Part shown: positions 52,248 to 59,997 of the stretch, piece by piece
Layout of the letters: each line of letters starts with the position of its first letter
Position numbering within the stretch: the first letter of the stretch is position 1
Source: Geoalkalibacter ferrihydriticus DSM 17813
GTDB lineage: Bacteria; Desulfobacterota; Desulfuromonadia; Desulfuromonadales; Geoalkalibacteraceae
Assembly: GCF_000820505.1 (NCBI RefSeq)
Contig: NZ_JWJD01000011.1
Location: forward strand, 1 to 64,000
Length of the DNA: 64,000 nt
Direction of reading: 5' to 3'
Notes under the pieces: generated by a model
Told to the model about the DNA's origin: nothing
Database searches by the model: none
What the model saw: only the letters and a program-made list of their open reading frames with translations
Position numbers and translations under genes: made by a program

Positions 52248-54275
52248 TCAGGGCAGCAGCTCCCGCCAGGCGCGCAGCGAGGTGGGTCTGGCGGGGAGGG
52301 TCGGGCTGAGTGCGCGCAGGGACGTATCTCCGCTGGATGACAGCAGGGTGCCGGGCTGTCCATGACTGCCGAAACGCCATAGCAGCCCGCCTGGCGTGCC
52401 GGAGCCGAGTCGTTCGTAGCGTCGCCCCGCGGGCAAGTCTCCGCTCTTGCCATGCCTCAGTACGGTCCGTCTGCCATGGCGCGCCTGTATGCCGCTGTCG
52501 TGAGAGACGGCGTAGAGTCGCGCCTCTTCGGCGCCGAACCCACAGGGGCCCGCGGTGGGCGTGAAGGAAGTGAAAAAGACCACCCCCGCCACCACCAGCG
52601 GCGTGGCCGTGATGCGCTCGGCCGGATTTCCCGCCGGAGGATCCAGCAAAAAGTACCAGCCCTGTTCCCTGAGTTTTTCTTTTTCCTCTGCCTTCAGCCA
52701 GTGCACGGCGTTCTCATGGGCCAGGCCGGTGACATCGGTCAACTCGGCCGGGGTCTGAGGAGCAAACGGCGTCTGGCCGAAGGGGTGCGCGGGATGATCC
52801 TTGCGGCGACGCTCGATGAGCCCGTAGAAAGCGTTGCGGTGGCTGTCGTCATGCTCCGCGTCGATGAGATAGCGGCCGGTGCCGAAATAGACGCGCAGAT
52901 CGCCGCGGCCATCAAAGGCCAGGGTCGGACGCCCGCTGATGGCCCGGCCGCCGGTGTCGAAACGGGCCGTGGCGCGCCAGGCACGAATTTGCGCGTCGTA
53001 GAAAAACTTCCAGAGAAGGCCTTCGCTGTCACCGGCATAGATCAGGTCGAGATAGCCGTCGCCGCTGCTGTCGATGGCCACCGGATCGGACAGGGTGTAG
53101 TAGGGGTTCGCTTCGCCTTTGACGCCGGCATGCAGGGTGCGCGCGCCGCCGGGACCCAGGGGCAGGGCCGTGGCGTCGCTCAGGGCCAGGGCGCGCAGGC
53201 CGCCGCGCTGGTCATCTTCACGCACGCCGCTGGTGAACAGGGCGGCCCAGCGTTTGGTCGGGAGAATCGGGCCGATGACCGGGCGCGTCGAAGCCCGAGC
53301 GCCGGAGAAAGGGTGGGCTTCCCACAGCAGAGCGACACCCTGGGGCGTGGGTTTGGTAATATCCAGAGCAAAATAGCCGGGACCGCCCAGGCCGCTGCCG
53401 CCGATGAGCACGGTTTTCCAGGCGTTTTCCCCGAAGCCCCAGGCGCTGTCCCGGGCATCGGCGGCCATGGGCGCCAGATCGACCAGATAGCGGTGGCCGC
53501 TCTCCGGGGTATTTCCCAGGCGCTGCTGAACACTGGCGGGAAGATAGGCCCAGGCCTCGCTGCCGGCAGGGGTGTTCGGGCCGCCGAAGGCGTAGAAGGC
53601 ATGCAGCATGCCGTTGTTGGCTCCGGCATAGATCAGGGTCGGACGTCTCTGGTGCCGGTGGCGAAAGGCCGCATAATCCTCTGCGCGATGATGGGCTTGA
53701 GGCGCGCCCACGACCAGGGGGGCGGAATGGATGATGGTGCCCAGGGGCAGCGCGCGAATTGCATTGATGGTGTTCGCCGTTGCGGTCGCGTCCAGGCCCC
53801 AGAGTTGCTCAAAATAACTCAGGGTTTGCCCTGCCGCGCGCAGGGGCAGCAGGCGGTGGGCGGTGTCGTCGCCGGGGGTAAGAATGTGGCGCGTCGCGGG
53901 CACCCTGGCGTCCAGCAGGGCTGCGGCCGACCACAGAGGGCTGTGGTCGGGGGGCAGGGGGTCGGGAACGGGCAGACGGAAGGCTTCGAGATCGCCGCGT
54001 GCCTGCGCGGGAGCAAAGCGCGTGCGCAGCAGCAAGTCGGGTCCGTCAGGTGCGTTGCTGATAGCAGTCGGGCCGGCGCCCGCGATCCAGGATGGCGGAA
54101 AGTCCGTGGATAGTTCGTCAACGGCAGTAACCTGGTGCTCGCAGTCTTGCTGCAAGGCGCGTTTGGCCGAGGGCGGAAATTGCGGGACCCCGAACAATTC
54201 CACTCCGGACGCCGGGAATGGGGCGCACATCAGGAACTGAAGCAGGAGCGCCAAGGTCGGCAGTGGGCGCGCCAT
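52248..54275 (-). CDS. pilY1: Short PilY1-like type IV pilus assembly/adhesin protein
   Basis: About 675 residues. A signal peptide (RPLPTLALLLQFLMCAPFPA) is followed by the C-terminal beta-propeller domain of PilY1, with the calcium-site-like DSSGDGYLDLIYAGDSEGLL. The large N-terminal von Willebrand-like region of full-length PilY1 (usually over 1000 residues) is absent. ATG 54275 starts just after the pilX stop; ATG 54287 is an alternative. PilY1 promotes pilus extension, adhesion and sensing; a reduced version may keep only the pilus-assembly part. Confidence 0.85.
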   Translation of the reverse strand: MARPLPTLALLLQFLMCAPFPASGVELFGVPQFPPSAKRALQQDCEHQVTAVDELSTDFPPSWIAGAGPTAISNAPDGPDLLLRTRFAPAQARGDLEAFRLPVPDPLPPDHSPLWSAAALLDARVPATRHILTPGDDTAHRLLPLRAAGQTLSYFEQLWGLDATATANTINAIRALPLGTIIHSAPLVVGAPQAHHRAEDYAAFRHRHQRRPTLIYAGANNGMLHAFYAFGGPNTPAGSEAWAYLPASVQQRLGNTPESGHRYLVDLAPMAADARDSAWGFGENAWKTVLIGGSGLGGPGYFALDITKPTPQGVALLWEAHPFSGARASTRPVIGPILPTKRWAALFTSGVREDDQRGGLRALALSDATALPLGPGGARTLHAGVKGEANPYYTLSDPVAIDSSGDGYLDLIYAGDSEGLLWKFFYDAQIRAWRATARFDTGGRAISGRPTLAFDGRGDLRVYFGTGRYLIDAEHDDSHRNAFYGLIERRRKDHPAHPFGQTPFAPQTPAELTDVTGLAHENAVHWLKAEEKEKLREQGWYFLLDPPAGNPAERITATPLVVAGVVFFTSFTPTAGPCGFGAEEARLYAVSHDSGIQARHGRRTVLRHGKSGDLPAGRRYERLGSGTPGGLLWRFGSHGQPGTLLSSSGDTSLRALSPTLPARPTSLRAWRELLP

Positions 54276-54276
54276 C

Positions 54277-54771
54277 TCAGTACCCATCGCCGTGGATGAT
54301 GCGACCGGCGCTGACTTCGATGAGCGACTGCGCCTGCAAGGGTCCGTAACCGCGCGCGTGGATGCTGTAGTCGATGCGCCGGAAGTCGGTGCTGTACAGG
54401 GGCGGCTGACTGGTACCGAGATAGTGGATGGACACGGCGAAGCTGCTCTGCCCGTCGGCGGCGTCCAGGTTTTGGGGCGCACCGGCCGCGGCGCTGGAAA
54501 AAGCCTCTGCCCAGCCGCTCGGCGCGCTCAGGCTGCCCAGGTCTTCCCTGATCGCCCCGGGCTGGCTTTCCAGCCAGAACAGCCCGTACTGCCAGCCGCT
54601 CTCGGCTTGATAAAAGGCCAGGTCGCGAACCGTTTCATTGCGCGTGATGCAGGTCTCGACCAGGGCTGCCGAGGTGACCGCCATGCCCAGCAGGGTGAGT
54701 AGGGCCAAGACCATGAGAGTGATCAGCAGGGCCGCGCCGTTCTGCTTGCGAAGGTTGGTTTTCAGGTGCAT
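54277..54771 (-). CDS. pilX: PilX-type minor pilin
   Basis: A 164-residue protein beginning MHLKTNLRKQNGAALLITLM, the typical PilX N-terminus with G^AALLITLMVL and a hydrophobic helix. AGGAGGAGAAC precedes ATG 54771. It lies between pilV and pilY1 as in other minor pilin operons and is probably part of the pilus-tip priming complex. Confidence 0.88.
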   Translation of the reverse strand: MHLKTNLRKQNGAALLITLMVLALLTLLGMAVTSAALVETCITRNETVRDLAFYQAESGWQYGLFWLESQPGAIREDLGSLSAPSGWAEAFSSAAAGAPQNLDAADGQSSFAVSIHYLGTSQPPLYSTDFRRIDYSIHARGYGPLQAQSLIEVSAGRIIHGDGY

Positions 54772-54843
54772 GTTCTCCTCCTGCAATAACCGAGGTAATT
54801 CTCTGCTTTGCGTTCATCGCACCTCTGCGGGAAGCCCGTTCTA

Positions 54844-55284
54844 TCAGAACCCCGCTGCGCGAATGAATTCCAGGGTGGTGCTCTGCTTGCCGCCCTGTGC
54901 CTGCCAGAGGGCCAGGATCCGCACCGTCTTGAGACCGGGAACCGGATCGTCTTCGGCGATATTCCAGAACACCCGGATTCTTGCGATGCCGGGTGGTTCC
55001 CAAACGTGATCGGCCGGTGCATCTTCGTCGTCGCGGTCATCGAGTCCGGCGCGGCCGTTGCCGTTGACGTCCTGTAAATCGTCATGGTCGTAGGGCAACG
55101 CCAGCAGGTGTTCGGCAAGGCTTTTGGCCGCGGCCCGTCCCTGGGTGCGCAGCTCCGCCGCGCCGGCGGCACGAAGCCCCGTGCCTTGCAAAGTGGCGAC
55201 GGCCAGCAGCCCAACGGCAAACAGACTCAGGGCGATGAGTACTTCGAGTAAGGTAAATCCTTGTCGAGATTTGATGGGTATCAT
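54844..55284 (-). CDS. pilV: PilV-type minor pilin
   Basis: A 146-residue type IV prepilin. The cleavage and methylation site reads RQG^FTLLEVLIALSLFAVGL. The C-terminal domain is Asp-rich (DVNGNGRAGLDDRDDED), which may bind calcium. It overlaps pilW by four bases. It is processed by the prepilin peptidase and joins the minor pilin complex. Confidence 0.88.
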   Translation of the reverse strand: MIPIKSRQGFTLLEVLIALSLFAVGLLAVATLQGTGLRAAGAAELRTQGRAAAKSLAEHLLALPYDHDDLQDVNGNGRAGLDDRDDEDAPADHVWEPPGIARIRVFWNIAEDDPVPGLKTVRILALWQAQGGKQSTTLEFIRAAGF

Positions 55285-55988
55285 GGTCCCATATTGCGCA
55301 AATATACGGTTTCGCTCAGCAAACGGCGGCGCTCCTGGCCGCGCAAGATGAAGACCGTTGTCAGGCTGACGTCGATGCGCCGGATTTCTCCGGGAGATGC
55401 AACCTCGCCGCTGATGGGATCAGGCGCGCGTTCCTCCAGATTGCCGTCCTCATCGCTGACAAAGTAGCGAAAGCTGATCCCGGCAAGGTTGTCGGCGAGG
55501 GGCTGGTGATAACCCATTCCGGGCCGGTCGACGGCCCTCTGCCCACTGCCCGAGCAACTGCCGCCGCCACTTCTGCCGCTGTGCATGCCCAGGGTGTCGC
55601 CGCCGTATAGGCAGAAGGCGATATGCTCACCTGGAGCCGTCAGTTGTCCGTCCGGCGTGCCGGCATGGGGTCCAGAGCCTACGCCGCCCAGGTCGCGGGT
55701 GATGTAGAGGTAATCGGTGCGGGCACTGACAATGCCGGCACCGGCCCGTTCGGTAGGGTCAAAACCGGCGCTGCGCAGATGGCTGGTGAGAACGGCCATG
55801 GCTGCGCGCAACCTGCTCTGGTCCTCCATGAGTCGCACGTTGGCCGAGTAAGCGTCCTGGTGACTGCGATACAGCGCGAAGATCGCGCTTGCCGCCAACC
55901 CCGTCAGGGCCAGGGCCAACATCACTTCGATGAGGGTAAAGCCGCGCGGACGAAACCGGAATCTGCTCCTTCGTTTTGGGCTGTTCAT
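55281..55988 (-). CDS. pilW: PilW-type minor pilin
   Basis: A 235-residue prepilin with RPRG^FTLIEVMLALALTGLA and the conserved ANVRLMEDQSRLRAAMAVLT segment followed by HLRSAGFDP typical of PilW. It overlaps both pilV and fimT by four bases, so the operon is translationally coupled. It probably forms the initiation complex of the pilus with PilV and PilX. Confidence 0.9.
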   Translation of the reverse strand: MNSPKRRSRFRFRPRGFTLIEVMLALALTGLAASAIFALYRSHQDAYSANVRLMEDQSRLRAAMAVLTSHLRSAGFDPTERAGAGIVSARTDYLYITRDLGGVGSGPHAGTPDGQLTAPGEHIAFCLYGGDTLGMHSGRSGGGSCSGSGQRAVDRPGMGYHQPLADNLAGISFRYFVSDEDGNLEERAPDPISGEVASPGEIRRIDVSLTTVFILRGQERRRLLSETVYLRNMGP

Positions 55989-56476
55989 GGATTCAGACGC
56001 ACGGCGCCATAGAGAGTCATGGTCAATCTGTGAACCGAGCCATTATGGGGGCTGCGCAAGGACAGGGTGCCGCTGCCGTGAGTCGGCATCCCACGGAAGT
56101 CAAACCCGGCGCGCGCCGATCCCTGGGCAAAGCCGACCCCTTCGAGGTGCAAGGCTCGAAGGGGCGTAAATGCCTGGATTTCGCGCAACTGCCCGGCGCT
56201 GTCCGTGGCCAGAATACGGTAGCCGCCGCGCGTTTGAGCCGGGGGCTCCTCGGCCGGGGTAAATTCGAGGAAGGCGCGCCCGTTGCTGCGCGCTGCCTCG
56301 GAGCGCGCCTGTTGAAAGGCGGCCAGCAGGGCGCGCGCCTCGGCGTTTTCCTGCATGCGGATCTGCCAGTGGCGCAGATTGGGGAAGGAGAGAGCGGCGA
56401 TCACTGAGAGGATTAGCAGAACAATGAGCGATTCCCACAGGGTAAAGCCCCGGGAATGCCCGGAAAGCATAGGCAT
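55985..56476 (-). CDS. fimT: FimT/GspH-type minor pseudopilin
   Basis: A 163-residue prepilin with SRG^FTLWESLIVLLILSVI and a GspH/FimT-like body (ALLAAFQQARSEAARSNGRA). ATG 56476 is chosen because GGGGGGAA stands upstream and the leader is then short, as in the family. It is first in the operon fimT-pilW-pilV-pilX-pilY1-51528. FimT proteins are implicated in DNA uptake in some species. Confidence 0.87.
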   Translation of the reverse strand: MPMLSGHSRGFTLWESLIVLLILSVIAALSFPNLRHWQIRMQENAEARALLAAFQQARSEAARSNGRAFLEFTPAEEPPAQTRGGYRILATDSAGQLREIQAFTPLRALHLEGVGFAQGSARAGFDFRGMPTHGSGTLSLRSPHNGSVHRLTMTLYGAVRLNP

Positions 56477-56743
56477 GGCGGATTCCCCCCCAATCTTTCT
56501 AAATACAGGACGGCAGATGCCGTAAACAATTGCATAAAACAGGCGCGAGTATGCCAAAAGTTGCCTGTCCGAGCAACAAAAAAATACAGAAATGCCAGCA
56601 ATAACAGGTTTTTGTCTGATTTTAATCTTTTCGTTTTTTGGCTCTGCTCTGAGCCGCGCCGAAGGGTTTTAAACGCGTGCAGGTCTTGCGGCGGACGCTC
56701 AGGGGTGATAGACTCCGGCGCAACTTTTCGCAAGGAGTTCTCC

Positions 56744-56998
56744 ATGAGCAAAAAAGAAGAAATCAAACCCGTCAAGATTCCTGGGCTCGGGTTGGGCATA
56801 GCGGCGCTTGCCGTTTTCGTCGCGGGCGGATTGGCCGTTTTCGGGGGACTCGTTCTGTGGGCCTTTTATCGCAATGATTTTATCCTTGGTTTGGGAACCG
56901 GCGAGGCCTTTGGTTATCTCGGCATCTGTGTCGGATTGCTGCTGAGCATTCTGGGCGTGCTACTTATGCGCCTGCTCCGGAATCGCGACCTGTCCTGA
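56744..56998 (+). CDS. Small two-helix membrane protein
   Basis: An 84-residue protein with a charged N-terminus (SKKEEIKPVK) and two hydrophobic segments (about 15-42 and 54-76) around a short polar turn. AAGGAG at 56732-56737 supports ATG 56744; the longer frame lacks coding character. No family was recognised. Confidence 0.7.
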   Translation: MSKKEEIKPVKIPGLGLGIAALAVFVAGGLAVFGGLVLWAFYRNDFILGLGTGEAFGYLGICVGLLLSILGVLLMRLLRNRDLS

Positions 56999-57373
56999 GG
57001 TTTTCTCCCCGCGCTCCCTGGTTCGGGGCGCGCGGTTGATCGCTGCGACGCAACCTCTCATTTTTTAACTCACCTTAGTATATCTCTTTCATACACCCCT
57101 CGCTTTTTTCAATTTATTACTTAAAAAACAAGGCATTACGCGACATCTTTGCGCGCCCCGTCTCCCCGGTCCTGCATGTGCCGCATAATTTTCCTATACC
57201 TTCACACGCAAATTTCTCCCTCGCACCGCTTCCTGCAAGTCTAAAAAATCCAATAAAAACAATTGTTTAATTTATATCCGCGATTTTTCTCAAAATTGGT
57301 ACGGCTTATGCTCTATAGGAAGGTCAGATTGGATATGTAGGTAAGTAAGTGCATTGAGCAAAGGAGGCCAGCC
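56999..57373. other. AT-rich intergenic region upstream of the cytochrome operon
   Basis: No gene is seen. After a short GC-rich inverted repeat near 57015-57045 the sequence becomes AT-rich and ends with a sigma-54-like promoter (57296-57312) and a purine-rich ribosome site. Confidence 0.6.
57296..57312 (+). promoter_or_regulatory. Candidate sigma-54 promoter of the cytochrome operon
   Basis: TTGGTACGGCTTATGCT matches TTGGCACRNNNNTTGCW with two differences, and the invariant GG and GC are ten bases apart. The sequence upstream is AT-rich as expected for an enhancer-dependent promoter. The first gene begins about 60 bases downstream. Confidence 0.55.
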
Positions 57374-57622
57374 GTGAAAATTCGGATTCTGATGACCCTG
57401 ATCGTGTTGGTCGGCGCAACAAGTGCCTTTGCTGCTTCGGGCGGCGAACTTGAAGGTGCGAGCCTGGTCACAAAAATATTTTTCGGCTTCTTCGCGCTGA
57501 TCGTCGCCACCCAGTTGATTCCGGGCTTGATTCTGCTCGGTTCTCTGCTCAAGGGGCTGTTCGGCAAGAGCGCCAGGCAAGCCAAGCTGAGTGGAGGATC
57601 CCAGGGGCGCCGTTCAGGCTGA
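57374..57622 (+). CDS. Small membrane protein A of the cytochrome operon
   Basis: An 82-residue protein: a cleavable-type signal peptide (RILMTLIVLVGATSAFAASG), then one hydrophobic helix containing FFALIVATQLIPGLILLG and a basic tail. The GTG at 57374 follows AGGAGG. The helix motif is shared with the products at 58123 and 58449. It may be a small subunit or assembly factor of the cytochrome complex; no database family was recognised. Confidence 0.75.
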   Translation: MKIRILMTLIVLVGATSAFAASGGELEGASLVTKIFFGFFALIVATQLIPGLILLGSLLKGLFGKSARQAKLSGGSQGRRSG

Positions 57623-57678
57623 ATCAATCTTGGGTTCCACGCCAGGTGGGCGGTAAATGAAGGGAAAGGGGTGAAATC

Positions 57679-58071
57679 ATGGGCGTGCTGCTGATTGCTG
57701 ACAGAGATAAAGATGGGCGCAAACAGCTTGCGGATTTTTTTGATAATGCCGGCTACCAGGTTGTGGAGACCGACTCGGCGGCTCAGGTGCTTCTCGATAC
57801 CTTCAAAAAAGAGGCCCAGGTGATACTGCTCAGCGGCGAATTCGATGAAATACCCGCGGCTGACCTGATTCCCATCATCAAAAAATGCAACCGCAACCTC
57901 ACCATCATTCTGGTGTCCAACGAGGAGTCTTTGCCGCAGATTCGCAAGCTGCGCAGTGAGGGAATCTTTTATCACGCCCTCAAACCGGTCAATGCCGCTG
58001 ATAAAGAAGAACTTAAACTGGCCGTGCAGTGCGCTTTCGCCAATGTGGGATCGGCATCGCGCCAGCATTAA
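57679..58071 (+). CDS. Receiver-like protein lacking the phospho-acceptor aspartate
   Basis: A 130-residue stand-alone CheY-like domain. Acidic residues D8 and D10, the S/T position S80 (ILVSNEE) and the conserved lysine K102 (HALKPVN) are present. The residue at the phosphorylation position after strand 3 is S52 (VILLSGEF) instead of Asp. It is therefore probably a pseudo-receiver used as a protein-interaction module. It lies inside the cytochrome operon between two small membrane-protein genes. Confidence 0.8.
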   Translation: MGVLLIADRDKDGRKQLADFFDNAGYQVVETDSAAQVLLDTFKKEAQVILLSGEFDEIPAADLIPIIKKCNRNLTIILVSNEESLPQIRKLRSEGIFYHALKPVNAADKEELKLAVQCAFANVGSASRQH

Positions 58072-58122
58072 ACGAATACGCGTTTGGTTTATCCGTCCAT
58101 CAACAACAAAAAGGAGGATGTC

Positions 58123-58359
58123 ATGAAAGTCAAAAGTCTATTGGGAGCGTTGATTGTAGTACTGGCCGGCGCGGGACCGGCCTTGGCGGCAGCAGGAGCG
58201 CGCCAGGACAACAGCGGCCTCGTGGTGTGGGTATTTCTTGGTTTCTGCGCCCTGATCGTCGTCGCTCAATTGCTGCCCGCTCTGCTGATGATGCTGGGCG
58301 TGGTCAAGGCCGTGGCTCGCGACAAGGAGTTCACTCCGCAGAAAGTCCAGAACAAGTAA
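58123..58359 (+). CDS. Small membrane protein B of the cytochrome operon
   Basis: A 78-residue protein with a signal peptide (VKSLLGALIVVLAGAGPALA) and one hydrophobic helix, VFLGFCALIVVAQLLPALLM. It is related to small protein A (57374) and to the next small protein. AAGGAGG directly precedes ATG 58123. Its function is unknown; the organisation suggests a subunit of the membrane complex encoded downstream. Confidence 0.75.
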   Translation: MKVKSLLGALIVVLAGAGPALAAAGARQDNSGLVVWVFLGFCALIVVAQLLPALLMMLGVVKAVARDKEFTPQKVQNK

Positions 58360-58448
58360 CCGCGGGATACCAGGGGAGGACCCCGCGGATCGGAATGGCG
58401 CGGCATGTGGCCGTGCCCCGGCGCGCGGGCCAAACGGGGGAGGTTGCT

Positions 58449-58685
58449 ATGAAACGGGGAGCGTGGTCGTTAGTCTGCATCGGGTTGTTTCTTGGAGCAT
58501 TGACTCTTGCCGCGGCGGTGCCCGGGGTCATGGACGGGTTCGCCGGCATCGTCATCAGCATCTTTCTGCTCTACTGCGCCATCATCGTGGTGGCTCAATT
58601 GTTCTCGGCACTCTATGCCATGCGCTTGATGGTTGAGGACTCTCTTGATAAGAAGCGGGTTTCACGCCGCGTTGATCTGAACTGA
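58449..58685 (+). CDS. Small membrane protein C of the cytochrome operon
   Basis: A 78-residue protein with an N-terminal signal-like hydrophobic segment and a second helix (FLLYCAIIVVAQLFSALYAM) that repeats the [FY]-x-A-[LI]-I-V-x-x-Q-L pattern of proteins A and B. The tail is basic (DKKRVSRRVDLN). ATG 58449 follows GGAGG. Tandem duplication of one ancestral small gene is the simplest explanation of the three copies. Confidence 0.72.
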   Translation: MKRGAWSLVCIGLFLGALTLAAAVPGVMDGFAGIVISIFLLYCAIIVVAQLFSALYAMRLMVEDSLDKKRVSRRVDLN

Positions 58686-58726
58686 AGCCGGATAATTAAA
58701 TTGAATATCGAATAAGGAGATGAATC

Positions 58727-58819
58727 ATGAAAACCTCGACAAAAAGCGTACTTTTTCTGTTCGCCGCGTACTTCGTAAGTTTTGTCGTTCTGGTCGTGCT
58801 TCCGACCGGAGGGGCATAA
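58727..58819 (+). CDS. 30-residue membrane peptide resembling the cytochrome leader
   Basis: This short gene encodes a 30-residue peptide, basic at the N-terminus (KTSTK) with a single hydrophobic helix and a PTGGA end. AAGGAG lies eight bases before the ATG. The FLF-x2-YF-x2-F-x2-LV-x2-P-x-G pattern is shared with the first 30 residues of the cytochrome beginning at 58941. Its small size makes it easy to miss. It could be a small subunit or a decayed partial duplicate. Confidence 0.68.
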   Translation: MKTSTKSVLFLFAAYFVSFVVLVVLPTGGA

Positions 58820-58940
58820 TCCAATGTGCGGGATCTCTTCAGCGCGGCGCTGAACGAGAATTCCGGGAGATGAGGTGGGCAGTCTGCAGCCTGGGGTTGT
58901 CCTGGGTCGGCCCAGGGTTTATAGACAGGGAGGCAAAACC

Positions 58941-59993
58941 GTGAAAATCAAAGCGAAACACCTGGTTTTTCTATTTTTTATGTATTTTCTGGCATTTATT
59001 GCCCTGGTCGCGGTGCCGGGCGGTTGGGCCGCGGACACGGACCACTGCCTGATGTGTCATGGCGATGCCGGGATGGTGGGCGAGGCCCTGTATGTTGACG
59101 GGGATAAGTTCGCCGCCACTCGGCATGGCGACATGGGCTGCGTGGCATGCCACGAGGATGCCGGCTATGAGCATCCCGACGACGGCATGGCCTTGGCCGC
59201 GGTCAACTGCAACGACTGCCACTTCGACGTCGAGAAAGAATACAACGCCGGTATCCATGCTGGTCTGGCGAGCTGCAACGATTGCCACGAGCCCCACAGC
59301 GTACGTGGACCTACCGAAGTCAGTGGCTACGACATGAACCTGATGTGCATCGGTTGCCACTCGGTGTCGCGCATGGTCGACAGCCACAATCGCTGGCTGC
59401 CCCAGGCCGGACTGCATATCGAGGCGGTGCCCTGCATCACCTGCCATACCGATTCGGAAGAGGTGGTCATAACCTGGTACCTGGTCAAGCAGAAGCAGGC
59501 CTACGGCGATTTTGTCCTGATGAGCAACGAAGAGTTGCAGGAAGTTGCCGGTGAGCGCAGCATCACCGAACTCGTCGACCGCGACGGCGACGGCCATGTG
59601 AGCCTGGCAGAATTGCGTGCTTTCAACACCGCCCGGGAATTTCGCGGTCTGCACCTGGTGGGAATGATGACGCCCGAGCAGGTCAGCCATAACTTTCAGG
59701 TACTCGACAACCGCTGGGACTGCACCTTCTGTCACGCCTCCGGGCCCGAGGCGATGCAGGTGAGCTACCTCGCCTTTCCCCGCGGAGACGGCTCCTTCAA
59801 GAGGCTTGATGTGGAACGCGGCGCGGCTCTCGATGCCCTCTACGGAACGCCTAATTTCTACATGGTCGGTGCCACCCGCAACAAGACCATGGACATTCTT
59901 GGTGCCATGATCATCGCCGGCGGCCTGGTGCTGCCCGTCGGACACGGCACGATGCGCTTCTTTACCCGCAAAAATCGTCAGGGAGGACATTAA
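58941..59993 (+). CDS. cbcA: Membrane-anchored heptaheme c-type cytochrome with EF-hand (CbcA-like)
   Basis: A 350-residue protein. An N-terminal signal/anchor (about 1-30) is followed by seven CxxCH heme sites beginning at residues 36, 67, 90, 112, 136, 165 and 261, and a C-terminal transmembrane helix (ILGAMIIAGGLVLPVG). Between hemes 6 and 7 a canonical EF-hand loop occurs, D213-x-D215-x-D217-G-x-V-S-x-x-E224. GTG 58941 follows GGGAGGC. A heptaheme c cytochrome next to a di-heme b cytochrome matches Geobacter CbcA-CbcB, which pass menaquinol electrons toward extracellular acceptors. The symbol is by analogy. Confidence 0.82.
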   Translation: MKIKAKHLVFLFFMYFLAFIALVAVPGGWAADTDHCLMCHGDAGMVGEALYVDGDKFAATRHGDMGCVACHEDAGYEHPDDGMALAAVNCNDCHFDVEKEYNAGIHAGLASCNDCHEPHSVRGPTEVSGYDMNLMCIGCHSVSRMVDSHNRWLPQAGLHIEAVPCITCHTDSEEVVITWYLVKQKQAYGDFVLMSNEELQEVAGERSITELVDRDGDGHVSLAELRAFNTAREFRGLHLVGMMTPEQVSHNFQVLDNRWDCTFCHASGPEAMQVSYLAFPRGDGSFKRLDVERGAALDALYGTPNFYMVGATRNKTMDILGAMIIAGGLVLPVGHGTMRFFTRKNRQGGH

Positions 59994-59997
59994 GGCC

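Noticed and set aside
52452-54113. 553-codon plus-strand frame opposite the PilY1-like gene
   Set aside because: It is antisense to a protein with a recognisable PilY1 propeller and pilin neighbours; the Gly/Ala/Arg-rich translation is a shadow.
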